Part shown: positions 1 through 10,142 of the stretch, in pieces
Position numbering within the stretch: position 1 is the stretch's first letter
Layout of the letters: every line of letters starts with the position of its first letter
Source: Sipunculus nudus
Taxonomy: Eukaryota > Annelida > Sipuncula > Golfingiida > Sipunculidae
Reading direction: 5' to 3'
Assembly (NCBI GenBank): GCA_026874595.1
Contig: CM049310.1
Location: 31,003,558 to 31,067,557, forward strand
DNA length: 64,000 bases
Notes under the pieces: model-generated
Database searches by the model: none
What the model was told of the DNA's origin: nothing
Seen by the model: the letters and a program-made list of their open reading frames with translations, nothing else
Translations under genes and position numbers: made by a program

Positions 1-532
1 TTTTTACTAACATACTTTTTACAAAGTAATTCTGTGCCATCATTATTTACCCCAAAAATTAAGTTCAGAGAATATGTTACAATTTCCTTTGCGTTATTCC
101 ATTAGTTAATTTCATATTTAAGGATTTTTCAGTTCTTTCTAGTATATAAGGATTACTTTGTATATAAAATAATTTCATTTTAGGAATTTTGTTCGAATTA
201 ATTTATATAGAAAATTTGAAACATCTCTTTCCTGCATGTAATTTTATGAGCAATGTGATGTTTGAAAAGGTGCAGAAGAAAAAAATTGCTAAAGCTATGG
301 ATATAAGGGAACAGTACTGATACTGTGGGCCCTGATCTGGGCGACCCCCAGGAATAAGTACCACCTGCTGTTAACAACCATTTTTCTCGTGCAAGGATAA
401 TTTTCCAGTTCAAACGCACCTGAATAAACAACCACCTGCGAAACATGACCAGCATCTATGTGTGTAATGATACATACCTGCACATGCTGAAATTGAGAAA
501 TAGACCTGACAAATTTAGGTTGAGAGTTAGGA
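1..532. other. Intronic or upstream DNA of the coactivator gene, no exon recognised
   Basis: AT-rich DNA upstream of the first recognisable exon. A GC-richer patch at about 300-480 has an 85-codon open frame on the minus strand, but I recognise no domain in it. The forward frames have stops and do not look like coactivator sequence. It could be a decayed mobile element fragment. It probably belongs to an intron whose 5' exon lies outside the window. Confidence 0.5.
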
Positions 533-1459
533 TTCTAGTGTGTAATATCTGTGGTGTGTGCTGAATTTATTTTAGTGTGTATTATATGTGGTGTATGCTG
601 ACTTGTGTCTAGTGTCTACTATCTGTGGTGTGTACGGACTTGTTTCCAGTGTGTATTATCTGTGGTGTGTGCTGACTTGTGTCTAGTCTGTTTTATCTGT
701 GGTGTGTGCTGATTTGTTTCTACTCTATATTAATTTGGTGTGTGCTGGCTTGTTTCTAGTCTGTATTATCTGTTGTGTGTGCTGACTTTTTTCCAGTCTG
801 TATTATCTGTGGTGTGTGCTGACTTGTTTCTAGTCTGTATTATCTGTGGTGTGTGCTGACTTGTTTCTAGTCTGTATTATCTGTGGTGTGTGCTGACTTG
901 TTTCTAGTCTGTATTATCTGTGGTGTGTGCTGACTTGTTTCTAGTCTGTATTATCTATGGTGTGTGCTGACTTGTTTCTAGTCTGTATTATCTGTGCTGT
1001 GTACTGACTTGTTTCTAGTCTGTATTATCTGTGGTGTGTGCTGACTTGTTTCTAGTCTGTATTATCTGTGGTGTGTGCTGACTTGTTTCTAGTCTGTATT
1101 ATCTGTGGTGTGTGCTGACTTGTTTCTAGTCTGTATTATCTGTGGTGTGTGCTGACTTGTTTCTAGTCTGTATTATCTGTGATGTGTACTGACTTGTTTC
1201 TAGTCTGTATTATCTGTGATGTGTACTGACTTGTTTCTAGTCTGTATTATCTGTGATGTGTACTGACTTGTTTCTAGTCTGTATTATCTGTGATGTGTAC
1301 TGACTTGTTTCTAGTCTGTATTATCTGTGATGTGTACTGACTTGTTTCTAGTCTGTATTATCTGTGATTTGTACTGACTTGTTTCTAGTCTGTATTATCT
1401 GTGATGTGTACTGACTTGTTTCTAGTCTGTATTATCTGTGATGTGTACTGACTTGTTTC
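533..1459 (+). repeat. 37-bp minisatellite, about 25 copies, ending at a splice acceptor
   Basis: A 37-bp unit is repeated head to tail about 25 times. Early copies (533-780) are diverged. Later copies are nearly identical and fall into two blocks: a GGTGTGTGCTGAC type (about 790-1165), then a GATGTGTACTGAC type (about 1165-1450). Every unit holds CTGACTTGTTTCTAG, which has the layout of a branch point, pyrimidine tract and AG. The real acceptor of the exon at 1471 begins with the same CTGACTTGTTTCT stem, so the array seems to have grown from the 3' end of its own intron. Confidence 0.95.
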
Positions 1460-1470
1460 TTTCCTTGCAG

Positions 1471-1638
1471 AGAAACCAGAGCATCCCAGGTCCGATGTCT
1501 CCACGGTTTGTGGGAGCTGGGATGCAGCAGCAGGGACTGGGTCAGATGATCAGGAACCCAAACAGAGCATCGCCGTTCACGTCACAGGGGCAGCCAGGCT
1601 GGAACCAAAGACCCAGCATGTTACAGGGGATGCAGCAG
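1471..1638 (+). CDS. NCOA: p160/SRC nuclear receptor coactivator, first exon seen in window
   Basis: This starts the visible part of a p160 steroid receptor coactivator gene (NCOA1/2/3 of vertebrates, taiman of flies). In that family the protein binds ligand-bound nuclear receptors through LXXLL boxes and recruits histone acetyltransferases in the nucleus. Seven exons (1471-1638, 1877-2093, 3544-3826, 4173-4363, 5044-5247, 5529-5686, 7452-7523) have AG/GT borders and compatible phases and sum to 1293 nt, that is 430 codons plus stop. The reading is Gln/Pro/Met/Ser-rich, as in the C-terminal part of p160 proteins, and ends in LLQQLL. The bHLH-PAS and central receptor-interaction regions must lie upstream of the window. 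This exon is 56 codons, phase 0 at both ends, follows TTCCTTGCAG, and contains MSPRF and GMQQQ stretches. The family call rests on composition and the terminal box. Confidence 0.8.
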
Positions 1639-1876
1639 GTTTGTGACTTGTGGATGTGCACGTGCCTAGATGTAATACTTGAGGATTAAAAATGATACTC
1701 CTGATCATCAGGTTATCTTCATCGTCATCCTGAGGACCTTTCAAAAGTTTAACTTGTTTAAATGTGTCTGCCTGTAGAGTTACACAGTGGATGGAGTCTA
1801 GTGTCTGTTCAGTCAAAAAATATATAAATATATTCATAACTTTATAGATTTTAACAGCGTGTGTGGTTTCTTTCAG
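1639..1876 (+). other. Intron of coactivator gene
   Basis: A short 238-bp intron starting GTTTGTG and ending TTTCTTTCAG, without recognisable repeats. It is AT-rich compared with the flanking exons. Confidence 0.8.
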
Positions 1877-2093
1877 AATCCTCAGTTTAGCAGTGTCCAG
1901 CGAACACCTGGGGTGCCACAGGAGGGCAGTCGGTTCCGTTTCACTGACTCCCAGTTCACGGGAGGTCAGCAGCTCGGCATGATAGGAGGACAGACACAGC
2001 AGCCACAACCTCAGCCACAACAGCAACAGCAACAACAGCAGGTCTTCAACCAGAACCGCATGGTACAGCGAGCACCTATGCCTCAGATACAAG
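1877..2093 (+). CDS. NCOA: Coactivator exon with polyglutamine tract
   Basis: 72 codons plus one base, entered in phase 0 after TTTCAG and left in phase 1 before GTACGTG. It encodes a Gln/Pro alternation followed by an uninterrupted run of eight Gln (about 1996-2040). The run is written with mixed CAA and CAG codons, which normally limits repeat expansion. Gln-rich activation segments are typical of p160 coactivators. A minus-strand open frame across the same bases is a shadow of this low-complexity sequence. Confidence 0.8.
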
Positions 2094-2319
2094 GTACGTG
2101 GCACAGATTTTAAACTGAACCGCATGGTACAGTGAGTGCCCATTCCTCAAATACATTGGTTAATTTTTTATTCCTTTGTAACACCGTGTATTTTGTAATA
2201 ATTAAAAATATGCCATGAGATGTCAGCATTGTGGGCTGGTCATTATTGTGAATGTCAGATTGATGTACAAAGAGAAAACAATCAGCAGCTGGTGCCGAAA
2301 GCAGGGATGGACAAATTTG

Positions 2320-3297
2320 ACTTGTGTCTTGCTTACAGACTTACAGAAAGAGACAAATATGACTGATATCATGCTTACAAACTTACAGAGAGAGACAAAT
2401 ATGACTGGTGTCTTGCTTACAGACTTACAAAACGAGACAAATTTGACTGTTGTCATGCTTACTGACTTATAGAAGAAGATAAATATGACTGGTGTCATGC
2501 TTACAGACTTACAGAAAGAGACAAATATGACTGGTGTCATGCTTACAGAAAGGGACAAATATGACTGGTGTCATGCTTACAGACTTACAGAAAGAGACAT
2601 ATTTGACTGGTATCATGATTACAAACTTACAGAAAGGGACAAATTTGACTGGTGTCATGCTTACAGACTTACAGAAAGAGACAAATATGACTGGTGTCAT
2701 GCTTACAGACTTACAGAAAGAGACAAATTTGACTGATATCATGATTACAAACTTACAGAAAGGGACAAATTTGACTGGTGTCATGCTTACAGACTTACAG
2801 AAAGAGACAATAATGACTGGTATCATGATTTCAAACTTACAGAACGAGACAAATTTGACTGGTATCATGATTACAGACTTACAGAAAGAGACAAATTTGA
2901 CTGTTGTCATGCTTACTGACTTATAGAAGAAGACAAATATGACTGGTGTCATGCTTACAAAAAGGGACAAATATGACTGGTGTCATGCTTACAGACTTAC
3001 AGAAAGAGACAAATTTGACTGGTATCATGATTACAAACTTACAGAAAGGGACAAATTTGACTGGTATCATGCTTACAGACTTACAGAAAGAGACAAATAT
3101 GACTGGTGTCATGCTTACAGACTTACAGAAAGAGACAAATTTGACTGGTATCATGATTTCAAACTTACAGAACGAGACAAATTTGACTGGTATCATGATT
3201 ACAAACTTACAGAAAGGGACAAATTTGACTGGTGTCATGCTTACAGACTTACAGAACGAGACAAATTTGACTGGTGTCATGCTTACAGACCTATGTC
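2320..3297 (+). repeat. 42-bp minisatellite in coactivator intron, about 23 copies
   Basis: About 23 head-to-tail units of 42 bp, each with CTTACAGACTTACAGAAAG followed by ACAAATWTGACTGG. Because 42 is divisible by three and the unit has no stop, long open frames appear on both strands (a 14-residue period); they are products of the repeat and not genes. Variant blocks repeat: the order of GATTACAAAC and GCTTACAGAC variants at about 2600-2930 recurs at about 3010-3290. This indicates block duplications on top of single-unit slippage. Confidence 0.95.
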
Positions 3298-3543
3298 ATG
3301 CTGATTAGCTCATTAGAATTTCTGTTTTTCTCTGCTCAAGGTTGCTGCAGAGGGACATTAGTTGTAAACCTGTGGAATGGACCCAAAATGACTTCATAAA
3401 CATACTCACTCCACAGAATGTCATGGAAATTTATTCACTGGTTCAGACTAAACATAGTAGTTAGATGGCTTACATAGGGAAAATATTGCAAATCTGAAAG
3501 TGTTTAAAAGTGAATTTTAGGAAATGTGGTATGTTCATTGCAG

Positions 3544-3826
3544 GAGGTATGCAGTCTCCCAGAGGCCAGAGAAGTCCTTATGGTAACCAGGAAGCCCTAC
3601 AGATGTCGCCACATGCTCAGAAACTGTCGCCAAATGCCCAGGCTACGCCCACCCCACAGCAGCTCACTCCTCCCTACCCTCAGATGCCGATGTCATCGGG
3701 CAACTTGTCGGTCTCCCCTGGCAACCTGCCAGTATCGCCCATGAACTCTCAACCAGGTTTCCCCGCGAGCATGGCCAGCTTTGACCCACCATCATCCATG
3801 TATACAAACTCATTATCACAAGAAAG
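3544..3826 (+). CDS. NCOA: Coactivator exon, Ser/Pro/Met-rich
   Basis: Entered in phase 1 after TTCATTGCAG and left in phase 2 before GTAGGCT. It encodes a long Ser/Pro/Gln/Met stretch with repeated SPGNLPVSP-like segments and no globular domain. This is the intrinsically disordered type of sequence expected between the receptor-interaction and C-terminal regions of a p160 coactivator. The joined codon across the intron is Gly-Gly-Met, which supports the boundary choice. Confidence 0.78.
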
Positions 3827-4172
3827 GTAGGCTTTGTACTCAAGTCTTATATGTTGAATTTAAAGTTGAATGGCAGTCTCATGTTTCATAACCATTGTAA
3901 GCCAAATAGCAGGCCCCAGCTTCTGAACAGTATGTATGTTATGTAAATACCCACTGATTTAGGCATAAATATCCTGATTTCTGGGAATACCTCTGGCTAA
4001 AACTCTCTGTATCCGAAAGAATTTTAGCGGGTTGTTAATTCCAGATGGCATTAAATGTAATAAAAGGAGACAAAAAGTTGCCCTTTGATTAAATGCTGAG
4101 GCACAATCATAAACCATCGCTGTTGGATTTCATCTAAAACAGCTGTATGACAGGTTTTGTTTAATTTTGTAG

Positions 4173-4363
4173 AAAAGCACAGCTTGGTGCAGGTGGCACC
4201 ATGACAACGGCAACAAGCACCACATCTCAGTACGTCAAGCAAGAGATCCGGGCTATATGTAACGCTCGCTCTCAGAGCCAGCAGATGTCTACATCCTCTG
4301 TGGACTCTGGGCTCTCTCTGGGTTTCGATGGAGGAGAAATCCCGATGGATGTATTAGAAAGCC
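4173..4363 (+). CDS. NCOA: Coactivator exon with conserved YVKQEIRAICNAR segment
   Basis: Entered in phase 2 after TTAATTTTGTAG and left in phase 1 before GTAAGTAGG, a strong donor. It reads a Thr-rich lead, then SQYVKQEIRAICNARSQSQ, then an acidic stretch ending in PMDVLES. From memory, a basic-hydrophobic (F/Y)V(R/K)QE(I/L)RA block of this kind occurs in invertebrate p160 proteins; an alignment would settle it. It is the least low-complexity piece of the visible protein and so the most informative for orthology. Confidence 0.78.
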
Positions 4364-4387
4364 GTAAGTAGGATTTACTAAAAAGTG

Positions 4388-4745
4388 TTTGGAGAAATTT
4401 GTAATATTGATGGGTTCTGCACCAAATCACACAATTCAAAGAAAGTTGAAATATTGATTGGCTTTTTATTGAAAGCTTGCAATACGAAAAAAGTTTTAAT
4501 GTTGGTTGGCTCTTTACTGAAAGCTTGCAATATGAAGAAAGTTGTAATATTGGTTGGCTCTTTACTAAAACGGTGCGGTATGAAGAAGGTGACACATTGA
4601 TTGGCTCTTTACTGAAAGCTTGCAATATGAAGAAAGTTGTAATATTGATTGGCTTTTTACGAAAACTTGCAGCATGAAGAAAGCTGTATATTGATTGGTT
4701 CTGTACTGAAAGCATTCAGTACAAAGATGGTTGTAATATTGATAG
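4388..4745 (+). repeat. 48-bp minisatellite in coactivator intron, about 7 copies
   Basis: About seven diverged units of 48 bp, with the core TTGGCTCTTTACTGAAAGC followed by TTGCAATATGAAGAAAG. It starts about 25 bp after the donor of the exon ending at 4363. It reads open on the minus strand across almost its whole length because 48 is divisible by three. Sequence divergence suggests it is older than the 37- and 42-bp arrays in the same gene. Confidence 0.9.
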
Positions 4746-5043
4746 TTTCTGGCTAAAGCCTCGGAATTGAAAGTCCAGGATTAAACTTGATTTATGATTA
4801 GCTGGGTATAAACCTTTTAAACAAAAAAACTAGGTTTGAATACATACTTTTGAACTTTCTTAAATGATATACTTGAATCACTGTACCATTATCTAAGATA
4901 CATGTATTTATGTATACCACATCTGAAATGTGCAGCCAAGTAGGTCAGCTTTCACTTCAGAAATACTTTTTGTCATTGACAACCACCTTGATCAGGGTAC
5001 AAAATGATGACAGTTTGTATCAGTGTTTCGCTCTCTGTTTCAG

Positions 5044-5247
5044 TTGATCAGCTGACTCGACAGCAGCTGTCTAATCAGGGGCCTTCTCAGCTTGCGGGTC
5101 AGGGTATGGCAACCCCTCAACCTGGGGGTGGTCCGCAGCAGGCAGAACCAACTGGGTCAGACATGCCCTTCCAGGACGATTTGCTCAACCAGACGCGGGA
5201 AGAGGCGAAAAGACGTTATGAAAAGTTCCAAGCATTGTCATCCACAG
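5044..5247 (+). CDS. NCOA: Coactivator exon, QREEAKRRYEKF-like helix
   Basis: Entered in phase 1 after CTCTGTTTCAG and left in phase 1 before GTACTTG. It begins LDQLTRQQL, passes through a Gln/Gly/Pro linker, and ends with a charged helix-like segment (DDLLNQTREEAKRRYEKFQ). The charged helix is the only part likely to be ordered. Codons across both junctions are sensible (Leu at the start, Asp at the end). Confidence 0.78.
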
Positions 5248-5528
5248 GTACTTGAAGCACTGAATACTTGTACTTGTCCAAATGCTACAGGCATGCAAGG
5301 GCCCCTAACTCATAGTTCTGAAATGAAATGAAGTGGTAGATCAGATTCAGTTCCAGGCTTGCTATTGTCATTGAAATGAGGTGCATGTTAACCTTAATTG
5401 ATTAATTATGAGTGACAGTGTCTTGAATTACAGATATTTAAATCATACTTCTTGGTCAGGGATTACCAAGAGTTAGCTCAAGCAGCAAAAGTTTCAGTAT
5501 CTGAGGTTTATGGTGCTTTTTATTTCAG

Positions 5529-5686
5529 ATGCTGATGATCCGGAATTGCGAGCCTCTAATCTTTTCCGTAACCAACTGATTACAAGTCCATCTGCCAAGA
5601 GCGATGGTAATGGGCCGAGACCCAAGAAGCCAGGAGGCCCCAAGATGGATCTGCCTTCTGTTAGTGTGGTACAGCCGGAGCCAAGG
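5529..5686 (+). CDS. NCOA: Coactivator exon
   Basis: Entered in phase 1 after TTTATTTCAG and left in phase 0 before GTATGTG. It encodes an acidic start (DADDPELRASNLFRNQL), then a basic Pro/Lys-rich linker (GPRPKKPGGPKMD). The LFRNQL block resembles but does not match the LXXLL consensus. It joins in frame to the last exon, which carries the true receptor box. Confidence 0.78.
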
Positions 5687-5897
5687 GTATGTGTATTACT
5701 GTTATTTGATTTTCCTAGCTTTATGAATACTAAGCAAATACCTTCATACTTCCATTTCATGATTTATTGAATAAGAAAAAATTGCAACTAACAGACTTGT
5801 CATGCATCATTAAAATCAGGGCTTGCTATTTAAATTAACCTCTTGAGAGTTAAAATGATAGAATTGCTTATTACAGCTCAGTCCTGCCATATATATC

Positions 5898-7228
5898 AGA
5901 CCGATACCCTTGTTCAGTACCGATACTCTTGTTCAGTACCGATACTCTTGTTCAGTACCAATACTTTTGTTCAGTACCGATACTCTAGTTCAGTACCAAT
6001 ACTCTTGTTCAATACTGATACTCTTGTGCAGTACAGATACTCTTGTTCAGTTCAGATACTCTTGTTCAGCACCAATACTCTTGTTCTGATACACATGTTC
6101 AGTAAGGATACCCTTCTTCAAGAACGATACCCTTGTTCAGTACAGATACTCTTTTTCAGTACCTATACTCTTGTGCAATACAGAAACTCTTGTTCAGTTC
6201 AGATTCTCTTGTTCTTATACTCTTGTGCAAAACAGTTACTCTTGTTCAGTGCCGATACTCTTGTTCTGATACTCATGTTCAGTAAAGATACCCTTCTTCA
6301 AGAACAATACCCTTGTTCAGTACGGATACTCTTGTTCAGTACCGATACTCTTGTTCAGTACCTACACCCTTGTTCAGTACTTATACCCTTGTTCAGTACC
6401 TATACCCGTGTTCAGTACCTATACCCGTATTCAGTACCTATACCCGTGTTCAGTACCTATACCCCTGTTCAGTACCTATACACTTGTTCAGTACCTATAC
6501 CCTAGTTCAGTACCTATACCCTAGTTCAGTACCTATACACTTGTTCAGTACCTATACCAATGCTAGTACCTATACCCTTGTTCAGTACCTATACCCTTGT
6601 TCAGTACCTATACCAATGTTCAGTACATGTACCCTTGTTCAGTACATATACCTGTGTTCAGTACCTATACCCGTGTTCAGTACCTATACCCGTATTCAGT
6701 ACCTATACCTTTGTTCAGTACCTATACCAATGCTAGTACCTATACCCTTGTTCAGTTCCTATACCAATGTTCAGTACAAATACCCTTGTTCAGTACATAT
6801 ACCCTTGTTCAGTACCTATACCGTGTTCAGTACCTATACCTGTATTCAGTACCTGTACCCTAGTTCAGTACCTATACCCTTGTTCAGTACCTATACCAAT
6901 GCTAGTACCTATACCCTTGTTCAGTACCTATACCAATGTTCAGTACCTATACCCTTGTTCAGTTCCAATACCATTGTTCAGTACCTATACCCTTGTTCAG
7001 TACCTATACCAATGCTAGTACCTATACCCTTGTTCAGTACCTATACCCTTGTTCAGTACCTATACCAATGTTCAGTACCTATACCCTTGTTCAGTTCCAA
7101 TACCATTGTTCAGTACCTATACCCTTGTTCCGTACCTATACCCTTGTTCAGTATCTATACCCTTTTTCAGTACCAATACCCTTGTTTAGTTGCTATACCC
7201 TTGTTCAGTACTGATACTCTTAGATGTG
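5898..7228 (+). repeat. 19-bp minisatellite in last intron, about 70 copies
   Basis: About 70 units of 19 bp with the consensus CCCTTGTTCAGTACCTATA, filling most of the last intron of the coactivator gene. The unit has no stop in any forward frame and is not divisible by three, so all three + frames stay open and cycle through a 19-residue protein repeat every 57 bp; this is not coding. Older diverged copies lie at the 5' side (5898-6300) and more regular copies at the 3' side. A variant unit with ATGCTAGTACCTATA recurs at about 6560, 6730, 6900 and 7013, marking block duplications of roughly 110-170 bp. Confidence 0.95.
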
Positions 7229-7451
7229 TACACTTATGTTGCCACATTCACTTTTTCTAATCTAATGGTTCACAGTATTAACATCCTTCCTATCTTAACT
7301 AAATTACTGAGTGAGAACATATGCCTGTAATCAACAACAGCATGACTTGCTGGTCTATATTTGCTGTTTCATTTGACTGGCTTACTTTGTACAGGTCTTT
7401 ATATAGCTGTTGACATGCTGTAACAATACTGTTATACTTCATTACTTGCAG

Positions 7452-7523
7452 GCTCAATTAGAAGAAGTTAAACCTGCTGACCAGAAGAATAGTCTACTCC
7501 AACAGCTTCTATCAGAAAATTGA
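7452..7523 (+). CDS. NCOA: Last coding exon of coactivator, C-terminal LXXLL receptor box
   Basis: Entered in phase 0 after ATTACTTGCAG. It encodes 23 residues and a TGA stop. The protein ends SLLQQLLSEN; the box LLQQLL is at 7494-7511. LXXLL is the nuclear-receptor-binding helix of this family. In mammals the SRC-1a isoform of NCOA1 also ends in an LXXLL box a few residues from its C-terminus, so this end matches SRC-1a better than SRC-2 or SRC-3. This comparison is from memory. Confidence 0.85.
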   Translation, partial: AQLEEVKPADQKNSLLQQLLSEN

Positions 7524-8349
7524 TGAGAAATGTGCAATGTAGGCCAAATTTAATCTCGTACATGCGGCAGGGAGTTTCGGTAGCTGGGCATTATTGGATG
7601 ATGGGGTTGTCCATCATGGCTGGAGGTTACCTCAGAAGGACGACAAGCGGGCCAGTGCCACTTACCAGTTTTAAAGGAACTGTTACCCAATCACCCGATG
7701 TGGTTGTTATTACATAAGGAATTTTATATCATATAAGAATGTTTATCATCAAGAGGTAACATTCACACTGCAACGCCTGAACCACGTTCTCACACACATG
7801 TACAGTAGCTGTTATGACAAATGAACTGTTTTGATTTATCCTCTTTCTTTTTTAATTAATTTGGAATCATTTTTCCCAGATGGTCTTATCAGCTTGGGAT
7901 TTCAGTACCAGTGGTTTTTGATATATGGCCAAGCCGGTACCCAGGGGCCTTATTGCGTATAGACTACAGCCACTCTTGTTGTCAGGGAACCACCGTCAAA
8001 CCCCACTTTGTGATTCATGGTGATGCGCGCACACACATACAAACACACACATACACAACAGGTGGGACATGTTGCTCAACACGTGAGGCACAACTTGGAC
8101 TTTATAACCAATGGCATGCGGATTGTTACAGGATTTACCTGTACCGTTTACCTCAGCATTAGAAGCTTTGTCTGATAGGGAAAGATATATCATGGTATCT
8201 CAGGGTTTTGTAGAATGTAGATAAATTAGTACAGTCCTATTTTAGTAGGTTTCTGTTTACATAAAAGCCTGCATTGTGGCGATGCTTCATTGTAACTGCC
8301 TGTTGATAGCACAAGGATCAATTTATACCTGTTGGAGGAGTTCACTATA

Positions 8350-8400
8350 GTGACCTTTTGAGAATCATTAATTGACCTTGACATTAGGTGACCTTGACCT
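8350..8400. promoter_or_regulatory. Cluster of nuclear receptor half-site-like motifs
   Basis: TGACCT occurs at 8350, 8373, 8389 and 8395 (the last two overlap within one stretch). Two of them are TGACCTTGA, the reverse complement of TCAAGGTCA, which is the extended half-site bound by monomeric receptors of the ERR and SF-1 type. It lies in the 3' UTR of a receptor coactivator gene. Function is inferred only from the motif. Confidence 0.25.
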
Positions 8401-9729
8401 TGCGATATCTGTCATAAGAATAGGGACAGTGTCCCTCATGGTAATAGACCAGATAGGAGTAGATTTAACACAATTTGAGATGTTACATGTAAATTTGACC
8501 ACAGTGGTTGACGGCAGTTTTGTTAAGTCATGTGACCAGGTCACATGATCCATGTTTCACCACAGCTTGTTGGCTTGCATGCCATGGGCTTGGTGACATA
8601 TTGGTTGTTGCTTGATTGAACTTTGTTTTTCCGGTGCGATGGGGTTTTAGTATTGTACACATGGAGAGCGTGAAGACAGATTTTAGACTATTGCTCAACA
8701 TTATTAACATGTGAAACACTCAGGTTGTGGTGTCATCTGCAGCCACCAGAGGGGGCTAAGGGTTCTGTAGTGACGTTTGTCATGCAGGCAAAGTCGTGCA
8801 GGCAAACCGGTGATTAGCGTATATTATCTTGTGATGTAGAAACATGAATTTGCTCTGTAGACGACTTGTATGCCTTGTACATAGTGACAACTTGAGACTG
8901 CTCTGTACAAGAGCGGTCTAAACAACTGTTTGGTAAACAGCAGATTTTTGTTATTTGTTACACAACTGAATTGTTATTTTGGGAGGGGGGCTGTGAACTT
9001 GTAACGTCACCTTGTTTGTTCCACACATGTGGCCACATTTTGTCTGGCTGTAAGCTGGACCATTTTGTGTATATGCTTTATTGAACTGATAAGACTTGTA
9101 CAGAAGCACTTTGACTAAAGTGACCTTAACTTTGTATATACCATTACTGCATAATGTATGTTAGACATACAACATGACCGTTCTTGTTTTTCATTTGATT
9201 TGGTATCACTTTCATCATGCATAGAGAAAATTTTCATTGGCCCACATCATTTTGTAGCTCACAAATAATTACTCTCTAGGCACTGTACAAAAGCACAGTG
9301 TGTCACTATATTTTCATGAAAATATGTCCATAGTGTGCAGCACTTGTACCAGTGGCGCTCAGTGTGTGTGTAAAAAAAACTGTACATTAATGTTCACACA
9401 CACATGATGAGTATGTACATCCCAGACCAGCATGAAACAATTCATCTCGGAGTGGCCTCTTTTAGGTATCAGTCAGACATAAACTCACTCTGTATGTATG
9501 TATGTTTGTATGTACCTTGTATAGTGTCACAGTACACTGTTCACAGAGTCTCTACCCTGGCTGTCCAATCACATGGCTTTATCTCCGTAGCTGCCGGTAC
9601 CAAGTTTGGTGACACACAAAGTACAGATGCTCTTGAGTGTTTTCTTCTGTACTGGGAGCCAGTGAGTGGGCAGTATCAAAGTTTGTGTTGAGACATAGAA
9701 AGCCATTGTTCCGCTCCACGGACCAGGGC

Positions 9730-9735
9730 AATAAA
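9730..9735 (+). terminator. Poly(A) signal of coactivator gene
   Basis: AATAAA followed about 20-90 bp later by T-rich and GT-rich DNA, including a (GT)n tract at about 9794-9822, the usual layout of a metazoan cleavage and polyadenylation site. Confidence 0.65.
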
Positions 9736-9789
9736 TGTCATGTTTTATGTTGACCTGTCTTTGGAGTTTTTTGTTTAAAGTTGTGTTTT

Positions 9790-9793
<4 letters not shown>

Positions 9794-9822
<29 letters not shown>
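9794..9822. repeat. (GT)n microsatellite
   Basis: Uninterrupted GT dinucleotides just past the poly(A) signal. It may act as the GU-rich downstream element, or simply be a microsatellite. Confidence 0.85.
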
Positions 9823-10142
9823 GACAGAGAGAGGGAAGGAGAATATCTGTGAAATGTGTTTGAATTTATATGAATATAAATTATTTATGATAATAAATTG
9901 GCTGATATTTTGGAAACTTAACCCTAATTTTCTCTGCAAATTGTGGTACTTAATTAATATGTTACTATTATTTTTTTAGTTTTACAGAAGGAATTACATA
10001 AATTGAGTTCTTAAACGAGGTTAAGCTCATCTGACTTAAACTTTGTTTAAAACATATATTTTACATTTTGGCAACTTAATCATCCAAGGAACTGTTATCT
10101 GTAACAATTGAACAGTGACGTTGAATTTGTAACTATAAAACA

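Larger units (their letters stand above)
7524..9750 (+). other. 3' untranslated region of coactivator gene
   Basis: A stretch of about 2.2 kb without a credible gene between the stop codon and the poly(A) signal. It contains a short CA-rich tract (about 8025-8065) and a cluster of TGACCT half-sites at 8350-8400. The end is set by AATAAA at 9730-9735, followed by T- and GT-rich sequence. The exact cleavage site is not visible. Confidence 0.65.

Noticed and set aside
198-455. 85-codon minus-strand frame with WLLTAGGTYSWG
   Set aside because: It looks slightly protein-like but has no recognised domain, splice context or second copy here.
2223-3308. Long open frames on both strands, about 14-residue protein repeats
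   Set aside because: They follow from a stop-free 42-bp unit in an intron; both strands and several frames are equally open, and there is no sign of selection on one frame.
5843-7260. 315-residue open frame with Tyr/Pro-rich repeats
   Set aside because: A 19-bp unit with no stop keeps all three forward frames open. It lies between two in-phase coactivator exons.
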